A program made the position numbers and the translations under genes. Below, piece after piece: positions 17,110 through 27,623 of a stretch of 41,288 bases of DNA. This DNA is from an uncultured Erysipelotrichaceae bacterium (GTDB lineage Bacteria > Bacillota_I > Bacilli_A > RF39 > UBA660). The stretch covers positions 1-41,288 of the forward strand of contig CAOJUX010000008.1 in NCBI GenBank assembly GCA_948444795.1. The letters run 5' to 3'. The notes under the pieces were generated by a model, which was not told the origin of the DNA, ran no database searches, and saw only the letters and a list, made by a program, of their open reading frames with translations. Position 1 is the stretch's first letter; each line of letters starts with the position of its first letter.

Positions 17110-17409
17110 ATGAATGTGTCCATAGAACTTTTAGAATTTCCTTTGTGTATAAAAAATAAGATATTAAGAATTAAAAATATTACCAAACTAAATATAGAAT
17201 ATATTGCAGGAAAGAATATTGTTTTTAATAACTCTAATTTAGGATTAAATGAACCACATAAAATTATTATTAGTAATGATAAAAATAAAATAGTTTTACT
17301 TTGTTATGATGATGATACAAACTTATATGATGAAGAGTTATCTAGGACTATTACAATAAATGAATTAACTAAAATTATAAATACATTGTTAGAAAAAATA
17401 TCAAATTAA
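17110..17409 (+). CDS. Hypothetical protein
   Basis: A protein of about 99 residues that I do not recognise. It looks like a soluble mixed alpha/beta domain, with alternating hydrophobics (RIKNITKLNIEYIAGKNIVF, HKIIISNDKNKIVLLCYDDD) and a C-terminal helix. AAGGTGGTGA precedes it; the start may be ATG 17110 (9 bases after GGTGA) or GTG 17101. The ASCH-domain pseudogene follows 30 bases later with its own extended -10. Confidence 0.6.
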   Translation: MNVSIELLEFPLCIKNKILRIKNITKLNIEYIAGKNIVFNNSNLGLNEPHKIIISNDKNKIVLLCYDDDTNLYDEELSRTITINELTKIINTLLEKISN

Positions 17410-17418
17410 TGGTATAAT
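17410..17418 (+). promoter_or_regulatory. Extended -10 promoter for the ASCH gene
   Basis: TGGTATAAT with a perfect TATAAT, 22 bases before the ASCH ATG; AAGGAG follows at 17425-17430. No clear -35. Confidence 0.55.
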
Positions 17419-17439
17419 TGTCATAAGGAGTGATTTTTT

Positions 17440-17784
17440 ATGGGAAATCATGATATGAGATTAAATGAATAACCTTTTGATATGATTGCAAATGATATTA
17501 AAGATATTGAATATAGATTAAATGATGAAAAGCGGAAACAAATACAAATTGGGGATACAATTACTTTTTATAAAAGACCATTAGAGAAAGAGATAATCAA
17601 AGTATTAGTAACTGATTTAAAATATTATAAAACTTTATTGGAAATGTATTCTGCTACTTTTGAAAAAGATTTTAAAGATAGATATGATAGCCCACAAGCA
17701 GTTGTAGATGATACGCCATATTATACAAATGAAGAAGTAGAAAAATATGGATGTGTAGCAATTTACTTTAGAAAAATTAGATAA
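17440..17784 (+). pseudogene. ASCH-domain protein interrupted by in-frame TAA
   Basis: From ATG 17440, with AAGGAGTGA at the right distance, the frame reads MGNHDMRLNE, then TAA (17470-17472), then PFDMIANDIKDIEYRLNDEKRKQ. The pattern M-L-x-x-x-P-F-x-x-I-x-x-G/D-x-K-x-I-E-x-R-L is the opening of small ASCH RNA-binding-like proteins, so the stop replaces one residue of the conserved start (for example AAA or GAA to TAA). The rest (IQIGDTITFYKRP to the end) is intact. Restart at ATG 17482 has no ribosome site and would lose the first strand. Likely a recent nonsense pseudogene of 114 codons. Confidence 0.8.
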
Positions 17785-17789
17785 TATTT

Positions 17790-17858
17790 GCTGTTTTTAA
17801 ACTATTAAATAAAAAAATTAAAATTTGTTTTTTCCTTTATTTATAAGGACTAAACAGC
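17790..17858. repeat. Imperfect hairpin region in the gap before the recombinase
   Basis: GCTGTTT (17790-17796) pairs with AAACAGC (17852-17858) around a long A- and T-rich inner pairing. It may end the ASCH transcript or belong to a recombinase attachment site. I found no matching copy at the far side of the accessory region. Confidence 0.3.
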
Positions 17859-17890
17859 TGCTTTTAGATATAATTATCAAATTGTGTCCG

Positions 17891-17919
17891 TTGCATGTCC
17901 TAAAAAAATGTGGTATTAT
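17891..17919 (+). promoter_or_regulatory. Promoter of the serine recombinase
   Basis: TTGCAT (17891-17896), 17-base spacer, TATTAT (17914-17919). Confidence 0.6.
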
Positions 17920-17923
17920 GGTA

Positions 17924-19773
<1,850 letters not shown>

Positions 19774-19778
19774 AAATA

Positions 19779-19787
19779 TGATAAAAT
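19779..19787 (+). promoter_or_regulatory. Extended -10 promoter candidate
   Basis: TGATAAAAT lies 33 bases before the hydrolase ATG and just after the recombinase stop; no clear -35. Confidence 0.4.
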
Positions 19788-19820
19788 TATATTAGATTAA
19801 TCTTTAAGGAGGAACTAATT

Positions 19821-20687
19821 ATGAATATTGAATTTATTACTGATGCTTATACAAGTGATGGCTTAAAATTGCCTATGGTTCATTTTGAAAGTAAAGAAAA
19901 AGATATATGTGTTATTTGTATTCATGGTATGTGTGGAACAATTATAGACAATTATTTTGCTACAGTATGGGGTAAATTATTATCTGAAAAAAATGTTGGC
20001 TTTATTTATGAACACAATAGAGGTCATTCTATTGAAAATGATATTGTTATGAAAGATGGATCCTTTAAAAGATGTGGATGTATGTATGAACTGTTTGAGG
20101 ATTGTATTTATGATATAGATTTAGCCATACAAACTGCAAAAGATAAAGGATATAAAAGAATTATCTTGTTAGGACACAGTTATGGATGTAATAAAGTAAT
20201 CTATTATTTTTATAAAAAGCATCCAAATATTTTAGGAATAATATTTGCAAGTGCTCCAGATATGATTGGTTCACACTTATCTGCACAATCAGATGAGTAT
20301 GAGAAATTAATTAATGAAGCAAAAGAAAATATAGACAATAATGAACCCACAAAATTGCTTCATAAAATGATTGAAGATTATATGTATATGAGCTCACAAA
20401 CTTATTATAATTGGTATAATGAAAACTCAAAATTAAATAACCTACCTGTTATTTCTAATCCAAAACAGTGGGATCAATTTGAAACAATTAATGTTCCGAT
20501 TCTTACTTTTTCAGGTTCTAACGAAGAGGATTATTATTTACATTTAGATTTATTAAAAGATAAAGCAATTAATTGCAATAACTTTGAATATAACGTAATA
20601 GAAAACACAGGACATACTTATAAAACTAAGGAATTAGAAATTGGGAATTTAATTTTTGATTGGATAAATAAAAATTTTAATAATTAA
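19821..20687 (+). CDS. Alpha/beta hydrolase, serine aminopeptidase/DUF1749-like
   Basis: A 288-residue soluble hydrolase. The oxyanion segment is IHGMCG (near residue 34), the nucleophile elbow GHSYG has Ser near 117, an acidic residue lies in FSGSNEED, and the late GHTYK carries the catalytic His. The GCMYELFEDCIYDI stretch and overall order resemble DUF1749-type hydrolases. The substrate is unknown. AAGGAGG lies 8 bases before the ATG, one of the strongest ribosome sites here. It heads a plus-strand run of accessory genes. Confidence 0.8.
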   Translation: MNIEFITDAYTSDGLKLPMVHFESKEKDICVICIHGMCGTIIDNYFATVWGKLLSEKNVGFIYEHNRGHSIENDIVMKDGSFKRCGCMYELFEDCIYDIDLAIQTAKDKGYKRIILLGHSYGCNKVIYYFYKKHPNILGIIFASAPDMIGSHLSAQSDEYEKLINEAKENIDNNEPTKLLHKMIEDYMYMSSQTYYNWYNENSKLNNLPVISNPKQWDQFETINVPILTFSGSNEEDYYLHLDLLKDKAINCNNFEYNVIENTGHTYKTKELEIGNLIFDWINKNFNN

Positions 20688-20704
20688 TTAGAAAGGAGCA
20701 AATT

Positions 20705-21715
20705 ATGTTAGAAAAAAGTAATATGCAAATGATTGAAGAAATCAAAGATGTAATTATAAGTAGTAGAAATAAAATAGCTTATGAAGTAAATAATACAATG
20801 TTACTCGCATATTGGAATGTTGGTAGAATTATTGTTGAAAATGAGCAAAATGGTAATATCAAAGCTGAATATGGTAAACAAATAATGAAAGAATTATCAA
20901 AAGAATTACGAAAAATTTTAGGATTGGGTTTTTCAGTTAGTAATTTATTTAATATGCGTAAACTGTATATTACTTATCCAAAATTCCAGACACTGTCTGG
21001 AAAATTGAGTTGGTCACATTATTGTGAGTTATTAAGCGTTGAAAATGAGGATGAAAGAAATTTTTATGAAAAAGAATGTGTTAATTCTAACTGGAGTGTT
21101 AGAGAATTAAAAAGACAATTAGAAACATCATTATTTGAAAGATTATTATTATCTGATGGAAAAAATAATAAAGAAAAAGTTTATGAATTATCAAAAATTG
21201 GACAAACGTTAAGTACACCAGAAGATATATTAAAAGAGCCATATGTTTTTGAATTTTTAGATATTAAAGAACCAAAACCTATTCTTGAAAAAGACTTGGA
21301 AAGAAAGTTAGTAAAACACATGGAAGAATTCTTACTTGAATTAGGCAAAGGTTTTATGTTTGTGGGAACACAACAAAGAGTAACTTTGGGGAATACTCAT
21401 TATTATGTAGATATGGTTTTTTATAATAAGATTTTAAAGTGTTATGTTTTAATTGATTTAAAGATAGGACAAATGAAACCTGAATACGCAGGTCAAATGA
21501 ATATGTATTTAAATTATTATAATGAAGAAATTAATGATGAATTTGATAATAAACCAATCGGAATTATTCTTTGTAAAAGTAAAAAAGAAGTGGCTATGGA
21601 ATATGCTTTAGGTGGACTAGAAAATAATGTTTTTACTTCAACTTATACTTATTATATTCCTAATAAAGAAGAATTAATAAATGAAGTAGAAAAAGTTTTA
21701 AATGAAAATAAATGA
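20705..21715 (+). CDS. YhcG-like PDDEXK nuclease (DUF1016)
   Basis: A 336-residue protein with an N-terminal DUF1016 helical domain (AYWNVGRIIVENEQ, LGLGFSVSNLFNMRKLY, LSWSHYCELL; residues 1-150). A C-terminal PDDEXK nuclease-like domain follows (YYVDMVFYNKILKCYVLIDLKIGQMKPEYAGQM, about 230-265). The active site reads D...D-x-K with Q downstream; relatives usually have E-x-K, and here it is IDLK, a conservative change. The family is widespread next to restriction systems and mobile genes and is thought to act on DNA. No methyltransferase or restriction partner is adjacent. AAAGGAG precedes the ATG, 17 bases after the hydrolase stop. Confidence 0.88.
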   Translation: MLEKSNMQMIEEIKDVIISSRNKIAYEVNNTMLLAYWNVGRIIVENEQNGNIKAEYGKQIMKELSKELRKILGLGFSVSNLFNMRKLYITYPKFQTLSGKLSWSHYCELLSVENEDERNFYEKECVNSNWSVRELKRQLETSLFERLLLSDGKNNKEKVYELSKIGQTLSTPEDILKEPYVFEFLDIKEPKPILEKDLERKLVKHMEEFLLELGKGFMFVGTQQRVTLGNTHYYVDMVFYNKILKCYVLIDLKIGQMKPEYAGQMNMYLNYYNEEINDEFDNKPIGIILCKSKKEVAMEYALGGLENNVFTSTYTYYIPNKEELINEVEKVLNENK

Positions 21716-21749
21716 TTATATATGTTTAATTAATTAGAAGAAGCAATTT

Positions 21750-22391
21750 ATGGAAGAGATTAGATTAACCCAAATTAATGATGAAAATTTAATAGATGAA
21801 CAAATTGATAATATTGTTTATTCGGATATAGAAGATGATGGATTATCTTCAGAATATGGTTTTGTTTTTGGAAATAGTATGCTAATAAATGAAAGAGTAA
21901 ATACTTCTTTGGAGGCTTATAAAAAAGGTAGAATAAAAAAAATAATATTTATGGGTGGAGTAAATGGAGTTCGTAATCAAGATAATTCTACAATACCAGA
22001 AGCAATAAAAATGAAAGAATTAGCATTATCATTAGGAGTAAAAGAAGAAGATATATTGATAGATGATACCTCTAATAATACTTTTGAAAATATAGAAAAT
22101 GCTATGAAATTATTATCAAATAATATTAATCATATATCTATTGTTACAAGTGAATTTCATTTGAAAAGATGTTATGCAATATTAAAGAAAAATTACCCAA
22201 ATATTTCAGTTACAATGATTCCTTCAAAAGATGGTTTTTCTGATAGAGATAATTGGTTTTTATCGGATAATTCATGGAATTCTGGAAGAAGTCTTGCAAC
22301 CTATGAAGCACATTTATTAGTGAAATACGCAAAAGAAAATAAAATTTATGATTTAGAAATTAGAAATTTAAATAAAGAGAGGAATTATTGA
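21750..22391 (+). CDS. YdcF-family protein (DUF218)
   Basis: A 213-residue protein of the DUF218/YdcF family, a Rossmann-like fold proposed to bind SAM or nucleotide. Matching segments are FVFGNSMLINERVNTSLEAYKKGRIKKIIFMGG, EAIKMKELALSLGVKEEDILID, NTFENIENA and VTSEFHLKRCYAI. There is no membrane anchor, unlike SanA/ElyC members, so it is cytosolic. AGAAG precedes the ATG. It follows the nuclease by 34 bases. The C terminus (SDNSWNSGRSLATYEAHLL) fits the family end, so the gene looks complete. Confidence 0.82.
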   Translation: MEEIRLTQINDENLIDEQIDNIVYSDIEDDGLSSEYGFVFGNSMLINERVNTSLEAYKKGRIKKIIFMGGVNGVRNQDNSTIPEAIKMKELALSLGVKEEDILIDDTSNNTFENIENAMKLLSNNINHISIVTSEFHLKRCYAILKKNYPNISVTMIPSKDGFSDRDNWFLSDNSWNSGRSLATYEAHLLVKYAKENKIYDLEIRNLNKERNY

Positions 22392-22419
22392 ATGAAAATA
22401 AATGATAGGAGAACACCTT

Positions 22420-22836
22420 ATGAATAGTAAATTAGAATTTAAAAAAGTAACTGATAATAAAGATTTAGTGTCAAAGTCTACTTATGCATGTATTGATAAT
22501 TTATTTTCAGAAGAAGAAAAAGATGATATATTAGTTGCTGAAATAAATTCAGAATATATGGATGGTATTAAGTTATGTGAACATTACAATATTGATATAA
22601 AAATAGGAGTAAATTGCTTAATAGTTGAATGCAAAAGAGGAGAAAATAAAAGCTATGCTGCTCTTCTTGTACCAACTGGATATAAATATAATATGTCATC
22701 TACAGTAAGAAAATATACAAATTCAAGGATGGTATCAGTAGCACCACTTGATTATGTATTAGAACAAACAAAAATGGAGTATGGTAGTATCAATCCTATT
22801 GGATTACCCCAAGAGAGTAATGTATTTATACAATGA
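22420..22836 (+). CDS. YbaK/aminoacyl-tRNA deacylase-like protein, C-terminally truncated
   Basis: A 138-residue protein with the YbaK/ProX editing-domain pattern (CLIVECKRGENKSYAALLVPTGYKYN, VRKYTNSRMVSVAPLDYVLEQTKMEYGSINPIGLP), which hydrolyses mischarged tRNA in the cytosol. Family members continue about 30 residues past IGLP with a second conserved GSG segment. Here the frame stops after QESNVFIQ, so the C-terminal strand and part of the pocket are missing. AGGAGAACACC lies before ATG 22420. The TGA overlaps an ATG (22833) of the next frame, though the real next start is a little further on. Probably a partly deleted gene. Confidence 0.65.
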   Translation: MNSKLEFKKVTDNKDLVSKSTYACIDNLFSEEEKDDILVAEINSEYMDGIKLCEHYNIDIKIGVNCLIVECKRGENKSYAALLVPTGYKYNMSSTVRKYTNSRMVSVAPLDYVLEQTKMEYGSINPIGLPQESNVFIQ

Positions 22837-22850
22837 ATAGAGGTGAATTT

Positions 22851-24226
22851 ATGAGGGAAAGAGTAACTTTTATTTCTATTTTTGATGATTTTAATTTACA
22901 AAAAATAAATCATTATACAAAAGAAATAAATGATAAATTATGTAAAGTTCCATTTGGGCAAAATGTAGCTAATCGTGAAGAAGTAGATACTCTACCTTAT
23001 CATTTTACTACTTTATCAGCATGGGATATTTCTTATGAAGATAAAGTCATAAATGATTTATCAAAGATAAAATATCCTAATTTAAAAATACTTATTAATA
23101 ATATAGAAATAATGAATGGAAAAGAAAATAGCTTTGTATTATATTTTAGTATTGAACAAAATGAAGAACTAAAATTATTACAATCTAAAATATATCAAAT
23201 ACTACCAAGTGAAAAATATAATCCTGACAATTTTAAATTTCATATTACTATTCATATAGATAAAGATTATAATAAAATAAATTCAATGAAAGAAAAATTA
23301 CTAGAAAATTTTATTCCATTTGAATTAAATGTTGGTGAATTTAACTTATATGAAATTTATCCAGCTAAATTGGTTAGACAATTCAAACAAATTATAAATG
23401 ATGAAAATTATGAGGAAATAAGCCCTACTGCTATTGTCACTTCATATCCACGAATTTTTACAGATATACCTTATGAAAAAGATATATATAATTGGTTAGA
23501 AAAACATTGCAATACTAAAGTTGCTTTATATAAAAATATGGCTCCAGAAATGGAAGCAAGATATAAATTAATTAATAAGATTTTAGATAAATATGGAATA
23601 AAACAAGTATTGGAATTAGCAGCAGGATATTCATCACGTGGCTTATTTTATTCTCAAAAAGGATATAACTATATTGAGTTAGATCTAGAAAATGTTTCTA
23701 AAAATAAGAAAAAATATTGCATTCTATTCAAAAAAAGATTCCAGAAAATTTAAAGGTTATTAGTGGAAATGCTTTAAGAAATGATGATTTTAAAATGCTG
23801 GAAAATTATTTTAAAACTGATGAGGAAATTATAGTAATTAATGAAGGGTTACTTAGATATTTAACTTTTGAGGAAAAAAGAAAAGTAGCACAAAATATTT
23901 ATGAATTATTATCAAAGTATGGTGGTATTTGGATAACTTCTGATGTTACACCGAAAAAGTTTATTAAATCTCAAAATAATGCTCTTATGAACTTCAATAA
24001 AAATGTAAATAATATTACTTTTAGAAATGCTATAAATGATAGATTTGAAGATGAAAATCATATAAAAGAATTTTTTGGTGATATTGGGTTTGAATTATTT
24101 GAAATTCATAAATTTAACGAAGTAAAAGACGTACTTTATTCAATAAAAGAATTAGATATATTTGATGATAAAATAGAACAAACTTTAGAAGATGCTATTG
24201 TTGTAGTTATGAAAGTTAAGAAATAA
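22851..24226 (+). pseudogene. 2H phosphoesterase fused to class I SAM methyltransferase, frameshifted
   Basis: The first frame (22851-23753) starts with a 2H phosphoesterase-like domain holding both HxT motifs (YHFTTLS near residue 57, FHITIHI near 127), typical of 2'-5' RNA ligase folds. It then enters a methyltransferase (PTAIVTSYPRIFTDIPYEK, VLELAAGYSSRG as SAM motif I, YIELDLENV). After NKKK it derails. The other frame (to 24226) carries on as ILHSIQKKIPENLKVISGN, NEGLLRYLTFEEK and ITSDVTPKKF. One extra A in the A6 run at about 23709-23714 restores a 458-residue protein. AGAGGTGA precedes ATG 22851. A pseudogene, or corrected by slippage on the A run. Confidence 0.82.
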
Positions 24227-24264
24227 ATTATTTTTTCTATCGAAATTTAGAAAGTGATGATTAA

Positions 24265-24399
24265 ATGAGAAATATATATTTACAAGATGTAATTGAAATG
24301 TTATATATTAATAAATTTGAAGAGTACAATAAAGAATTTATAATTTGGTGAAGATCTATTGAAAATGAAAAAACTAAGAAAATAATAGTGGTAATTTAA
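24265..24399 (+). pseudogene. Short decayed gene remnant
   Basis: The frame from ATG 24265 reads MRNIYLQDVIEMLYINKFEEYNKEFIIW, then TGA (24349-24351), then RSIENEKTKKIIVVI and TAA. It resembles the opening of an acetyltransferase-like protein but is too short to name. It sits in a 269-base gap with no other coding signal. Confidence 0.3.
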
Positions 24400-24495
24400 T
24401 TGAAATAGATATAATGATAAAAAATATTTAGTTATTATTATGAAACAAGTGTTATAATAATTATAAATATAATTAATTAAAAGCAGGTGGGTTAA

Positions 24496-25287
24496 TTGGA
24501 TTTCCAGTGTTTGAATAAAATGATTGAATATATTGAAAAAAATCTTGATAGTAAAATAAATTTTAAGGAATTAAGTAAAATAAATTATACTAACATATTT
24601 ATTCTTGAGAGAATTTTTATGTTTTTAACTAATATGACGATAAATGAATATATAAAAAAAAGAAGACTAAGTAAAGCTTTTGAGGAGATAAGAAATACAG
24701 ACCTTAAAATAATTGATATTGCTTTTAAATATCAATATAATTCTGCGTCATCTTTTAATAGAGCATTTAAACAACTATTTAATATAACTCCTACAGAATG
24801 TAGAAAAGGTATTGGTAATTATAAAATAATTCCTATTGAATATTTTGAAAATAATAAAGAAAAATATAATTTTGATTATAAAATAAATAAACTTGATTCT
24901 ATATTTTTATATTGCTATCATATTACAACAAAAACTCATTTTGATTTATTATATAATATAAAGAAATTATATCAAAAAGTTAAAACAACTGAAAGATATA
25001 ATGAGTTTAATGAAGTAGGAATGTATGGAATATTTTCTAAAAAAGAAGGTTTATATCATTATTATTTAGGATCTACTAAATACTTTTCTGATTTAGAAAA
25101 GTATGAAATTAAGGAAAATGAATATGCTGAATTTAAACTTATATCAAGAGAACAAAAAAAAATAGTTGATTTTGAAGAAAAAATTATTAAGCAGTGGATA
25201 CCTTCAACAAACTATAATATTAAAAATCCACTTAAAATTGAATTATATAAGGGTAATAATTGTTTTATATATTTACCAATAAAATAA
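24496..25287 (+). CDS. AraC-family regulator with Rob/GyrI-like effector domain
   Basis: A 263-residue transcription factor. Residues 1-105 hold two AraC helix-turn-helix motifs (INFKELSKINYTNIFILERIF and IDIAFKYQYNSASSFNRAFKQLF...TP). The C-terminal 150 residues look like the GyrI/Rob ligand-binding fold (YHITTKTHFDLLYNIKKLYQ, NEYAEFKLISRE, WIPSTNYNI). The start is TTG at 24496, supported by AGGTGGG 5-6 bases before and lack of an upstream ATG in frame. Such proteins activate multidrug efflux, and an ABC exporter gene begins 73 bases later on the same strand, its likely target. Confidence 0.85.
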   Translation: MDFQCLNKMIEYIEKNLDSKINFKELSKINYTNIFILERIFMFLTNMTINEYIKKRRLSKAFEEIRNTDLKIIDIAFKYQYNSASSFNRAFKQLFNITPTECRKGIGNYKIIPIEYFENNKEKYNFDYKINKLDSIFLYCYHITTKTHFDLLYNIKKLYQKVKTTERYNEFNEVGMYGIFSKKEGLYHYYLGSTKYFSDLEKYEIKENEYAEFKLISREQKKIVDFEEKIIKQWIPSTNYNIKNPLKIELYKGNNCFIYLPIK

Positions 25288-25360
25288 TCTTAACAAATTT
25301 AATATTTAAAATGTAAAGAAATATACTTAAAATTATTTTATGATTTTTTTGGTGAAGTGT

Positions 25361-27070
25361 ATGTTTTTTAGAAATATTAAAATTACAAAGGATTATTTTT
25401 CTTTAGTAAAATTTAAAAATAAATATTTAATAATTTTTATAATTATTGATTTAGTAAATGTTTTAGTGAGTCTGTTAGTACCTTATTTTATATCGTTAAT
25501 AGTAGAAAATGTAACTAATAAATTATATAATATATCATTTATTTTTGTTATCATATTAGGTATAACTTATCTATTTAATAAAATTGGCTCATACTTTACT
25601 AATTGGTGTTATGCTAATTTTTTTAAAGAAGCTTATGTAGAAGTGCATGAAACACTTGTAAATAGTATATATAATTTTGATGAAGAATATTCAAAAAAGA
25701 TATCAATAGGAAAAATTATAAATTCTTCAAATACTGATATTATTAATATTGCTGAAATACCTTCTTTTATAATTGAATTATCTATTGAATTAGTTAAACT
25801 TTTAGTTATATATTTTGTTTTTGCTAAGCAGAGTATTTTAGTTGCTTTATATGTTATATCAATAGATTTAATATATTATAATTTTGCAAGAAAATGTAAT
25901 GAAAAAAATACATTTTATTTAAAAAAACAAAGAAATTATGCTGATAAAATAACAGGAATGCTATCCCAAATTTTAATAGGGCTTAAAGATGTTAAAAGCT
26001 TTGGGATTGGGGATAAGTTAAATAATAAATTAGATGGATATAGAAAAAGGTGGCAAGAAAGTTATTTTTTAAAAAGAAAATTTTATTTTACAAGAAAAAC
26101 ATTGGTAGGTTTAATAATTGATTTTGGAAAAATCATATTATATTTTATTATGATAATTCTTCTTATAAAAGGTAAAATACAAATAGCTATGTTTTTATTA
26201 TTAATTTCTTATTATGATAAAGCAAAAGATTCAATTAATGACATAATGGGATTTGATGTATCGATTATGGAAGAAGCAGTTTCTTTATATAGGATAAATG
26301 AAATAATTAATTATGGAAATAATGCTTTAAAAGTAGATGGTATGATTGATAATGATGATATTATAGGCCTTGTTGAATTTAAAAATGTATCTTTTAAATA
26401 CAATAGGCTTCCAATATTAAAAAATATTTCTTTTGTGGCCAATCCAAATCAAGTTACAACAATTGTTGGTAAAACAGGAACAGGAAAAACTACAATATTT
26501 AATCTTCTTTTAAGAATGTATAAGGTAGATAGTGGTAATATTTTAATAGATAATGTAAATATTTATAATTATTCTAAAAATGTATATAATTCTAATATTA
26601 GTATTGTAAATCAAAAAACTTTTATTTTTAATATGAGTATAAGAGCTAATCTTTCTCTTATTGATTCGAATAAAAAAAGGCAAATTGATGCTTGTAAAAG
26701 AGCGGGAATACACGATTTTATAATGTCTTTACCCAAAGGATATAATACAGTTCTTAAGGAAGATGCAACAAATATAAGTGGAGGGCAAAAACAATTATTA
26801 TCTCTAGCTAGAGCACTTCTTACAACCTCTGAAATAATTCTTCTTGATGAAGTTACTTCATCATTAGATCCTAATACAACTAATAAAATCATAACTCTTT
26901 TAGATGATTTAAAAACAGATCATACACTTATTGTTATTACCCATAATAGAGATTTAATGAAAGTCGCTGATAAACTAATTGTGCTAAATAATGGTAAAAT
27001 CGAATGTATTGGAAAACACATGGAATTATTAAAAAATAATGACATTTATAGAAAATTATATGATGCTTAA
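25361..27070 (+). CDS. ABC exporter, MsbA/LmrA-like half transporter
   Basis: A 569-residue half-transporter acting as a dimer in the membrane. About six helices fill residues 20-310. The ATPase follows: Walker A GKTGTGKTT (about 376-384), signature ISGGQKQL, Walker B IILLDEVTSSLD and switch His in VITHN. The membrane part aligns poorly with well-known pumps, so the cargo is unknown; drugs, lipids or peptides are possible. I start at ATG 25361 (GGTGAAG 5 bases before); an ATG seven codons earlier lacks a ribosome site. The AraC/Rob-like gene before it probably controls it. Confidence 0.88.
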   Translation: MFFRNIKITKDYFSLVKFKNKYLIIFIIIDLVNVLVSLLVPYFISLIVENVTNKLYNISFIFVIILGITYLFNKIGSYFTNWCYANFFKEAYVEVHETLVNSIYNFDEEYSKKISIGKIINSSNTDIINIAEIPSFIIELSIELVKLLVIYFVFAKQSILVALYVISIDLIYYNFARKCNEKNTFYLKKQRNYADKITGMLSQILIGLKDVKSFGIGDKLNNKLDGYRKRWQESYFLKRKFYFTRKTLVGLIIDFGKIILYFIMIILLIKGKIQIAMFLLLISYYDKAKDSINDIMGFDVSIMEEAVSLYRINEIINYGNNALKVDGMIDNDDIIGLVEFKNVSFKYNRLPILKNISFVANPNQVTTIVGKTGTGKTTIFNLLLRMYKVDSGNILIDNVNIYNYSKNVYNSNISIVNQKTFIFNMSIRANLSLIDSNKKRQIDACKRAGIHDFIMSLPKGYNTVLKEDATNISGGQKQLLSLARALLTTSEIILLDEVTSSLDPNTTNKIITLLDDLKTDHTLIVITHNRDLMKVADKLIVLNNGKIECIGKHMELLKNNDIYRKLYDA

Positions 27071-27113
27071 CTTTATGATTTCTTACAATTTTCATTTTAT
27101 ATCGCTTTTTTTA

Positions 27114-27142
27114 TTGTGTATTGAAAAAATAAATGGTAAAAT
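27114..27142 (+). promoter_or_regulatory. Promoter for the 27.2-28.6 kb genes
   Basis: TTGTGT (27114-27119), 17-base spacer, TGG-TAAAAT (-10 at 27137-27142, extended). Confidence 0.5.
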
Positions 27143-27166
27143 TTATTAAAAGATTGGGTGTTTTTA

Positions 27167-27595
27167 TTGGATATATTAAATGATTTTTATCGTCACTTAA
27201 ATAATAAAAGTGAAAATATTAGCTCTTATGCTATAGTAATAGATAGAAAAGGGGAGTATTTAAAAGATATTTTAGATGAAAAGCCTTATAACCATGCGAC
27301 TTCTTTTAATTATTTGGCTTCATTGTTTAACATACCTTATGTTGAAACTGAATCTGTAGTTGAAGCTGCTAAAAATTTAAATAATTATGGGTATATTGCT
27401 TTACAAATAAGAAAAGAGTATTGTGTAATTTATTTCCCAGAATCTATTACATTGGAACAATATGATAAACTTTATGAATTATTAATAGATAAAGATTTAA
27501 GTTATTCTTATGAAGAAGAAACAGAGGGATTTTTAACTCAAGAGGAAATATTAGAATATGCTAAAAGTTTAATACAAGAAAAAAGAAAGTTATGA
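27167..27595 (+). CDS. Hypothetical protein
   Basis: A soluble protein of about 142 residues that I do not recognise. Features are an opening helix (DILNDFYRHLNNKSE), a strand pair (SYAIVIDRKGEYL), a segment NYGYIALQIRKEYCVIYFPESITLEQYDKLYELL and an acidic helical end. The start is probably TTG 27167 with GGGTG before it; a GTG three codons upstream is part of that site. It opens a run with the cupin (28 bases later) and the Cys-rich gene. Confidence 0.6.
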   Translation: MDILNDFYRHLNNKSENISSYAIVIDRKGEYLKDILDEKPYNHATSFNYLASLFNIPYVETESVVEAAKNLNNYGYIALQIRKEYCVIYFPESITLEQYDKLYELLIDKDLSYSYEEETEGFLTQEEILEYAKSLIQEKRKL

Positions 27596-27623
27596 TTTGT
27601 ACATTTAAAGGTGGTTACATTTT

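Noticed and set aside
16902-17186. Minus-strand frame of 94 codons containing RDVGIEPTHTGATIRR
   Set aside because: It runs antisense across tRNA-His; translated antisense tRNA commonly gives this well-known false protein.
20705-21715. Complete restriction-modification system around the YhcG-like nuclease
   Set aside because: No DNA methyltransferase or specificity subunit is nearby; the methyltransferase at 23-24 kb belongs to a different fold group fused to a 2H domain.
23700-23720. Programmed -1 frameshift at AAGAAAAAAT
   Set aside because: Not a strong heptamer and no clear downstream stimulator; a one-base deletion in the A run is simpler, though slippage stays possible.
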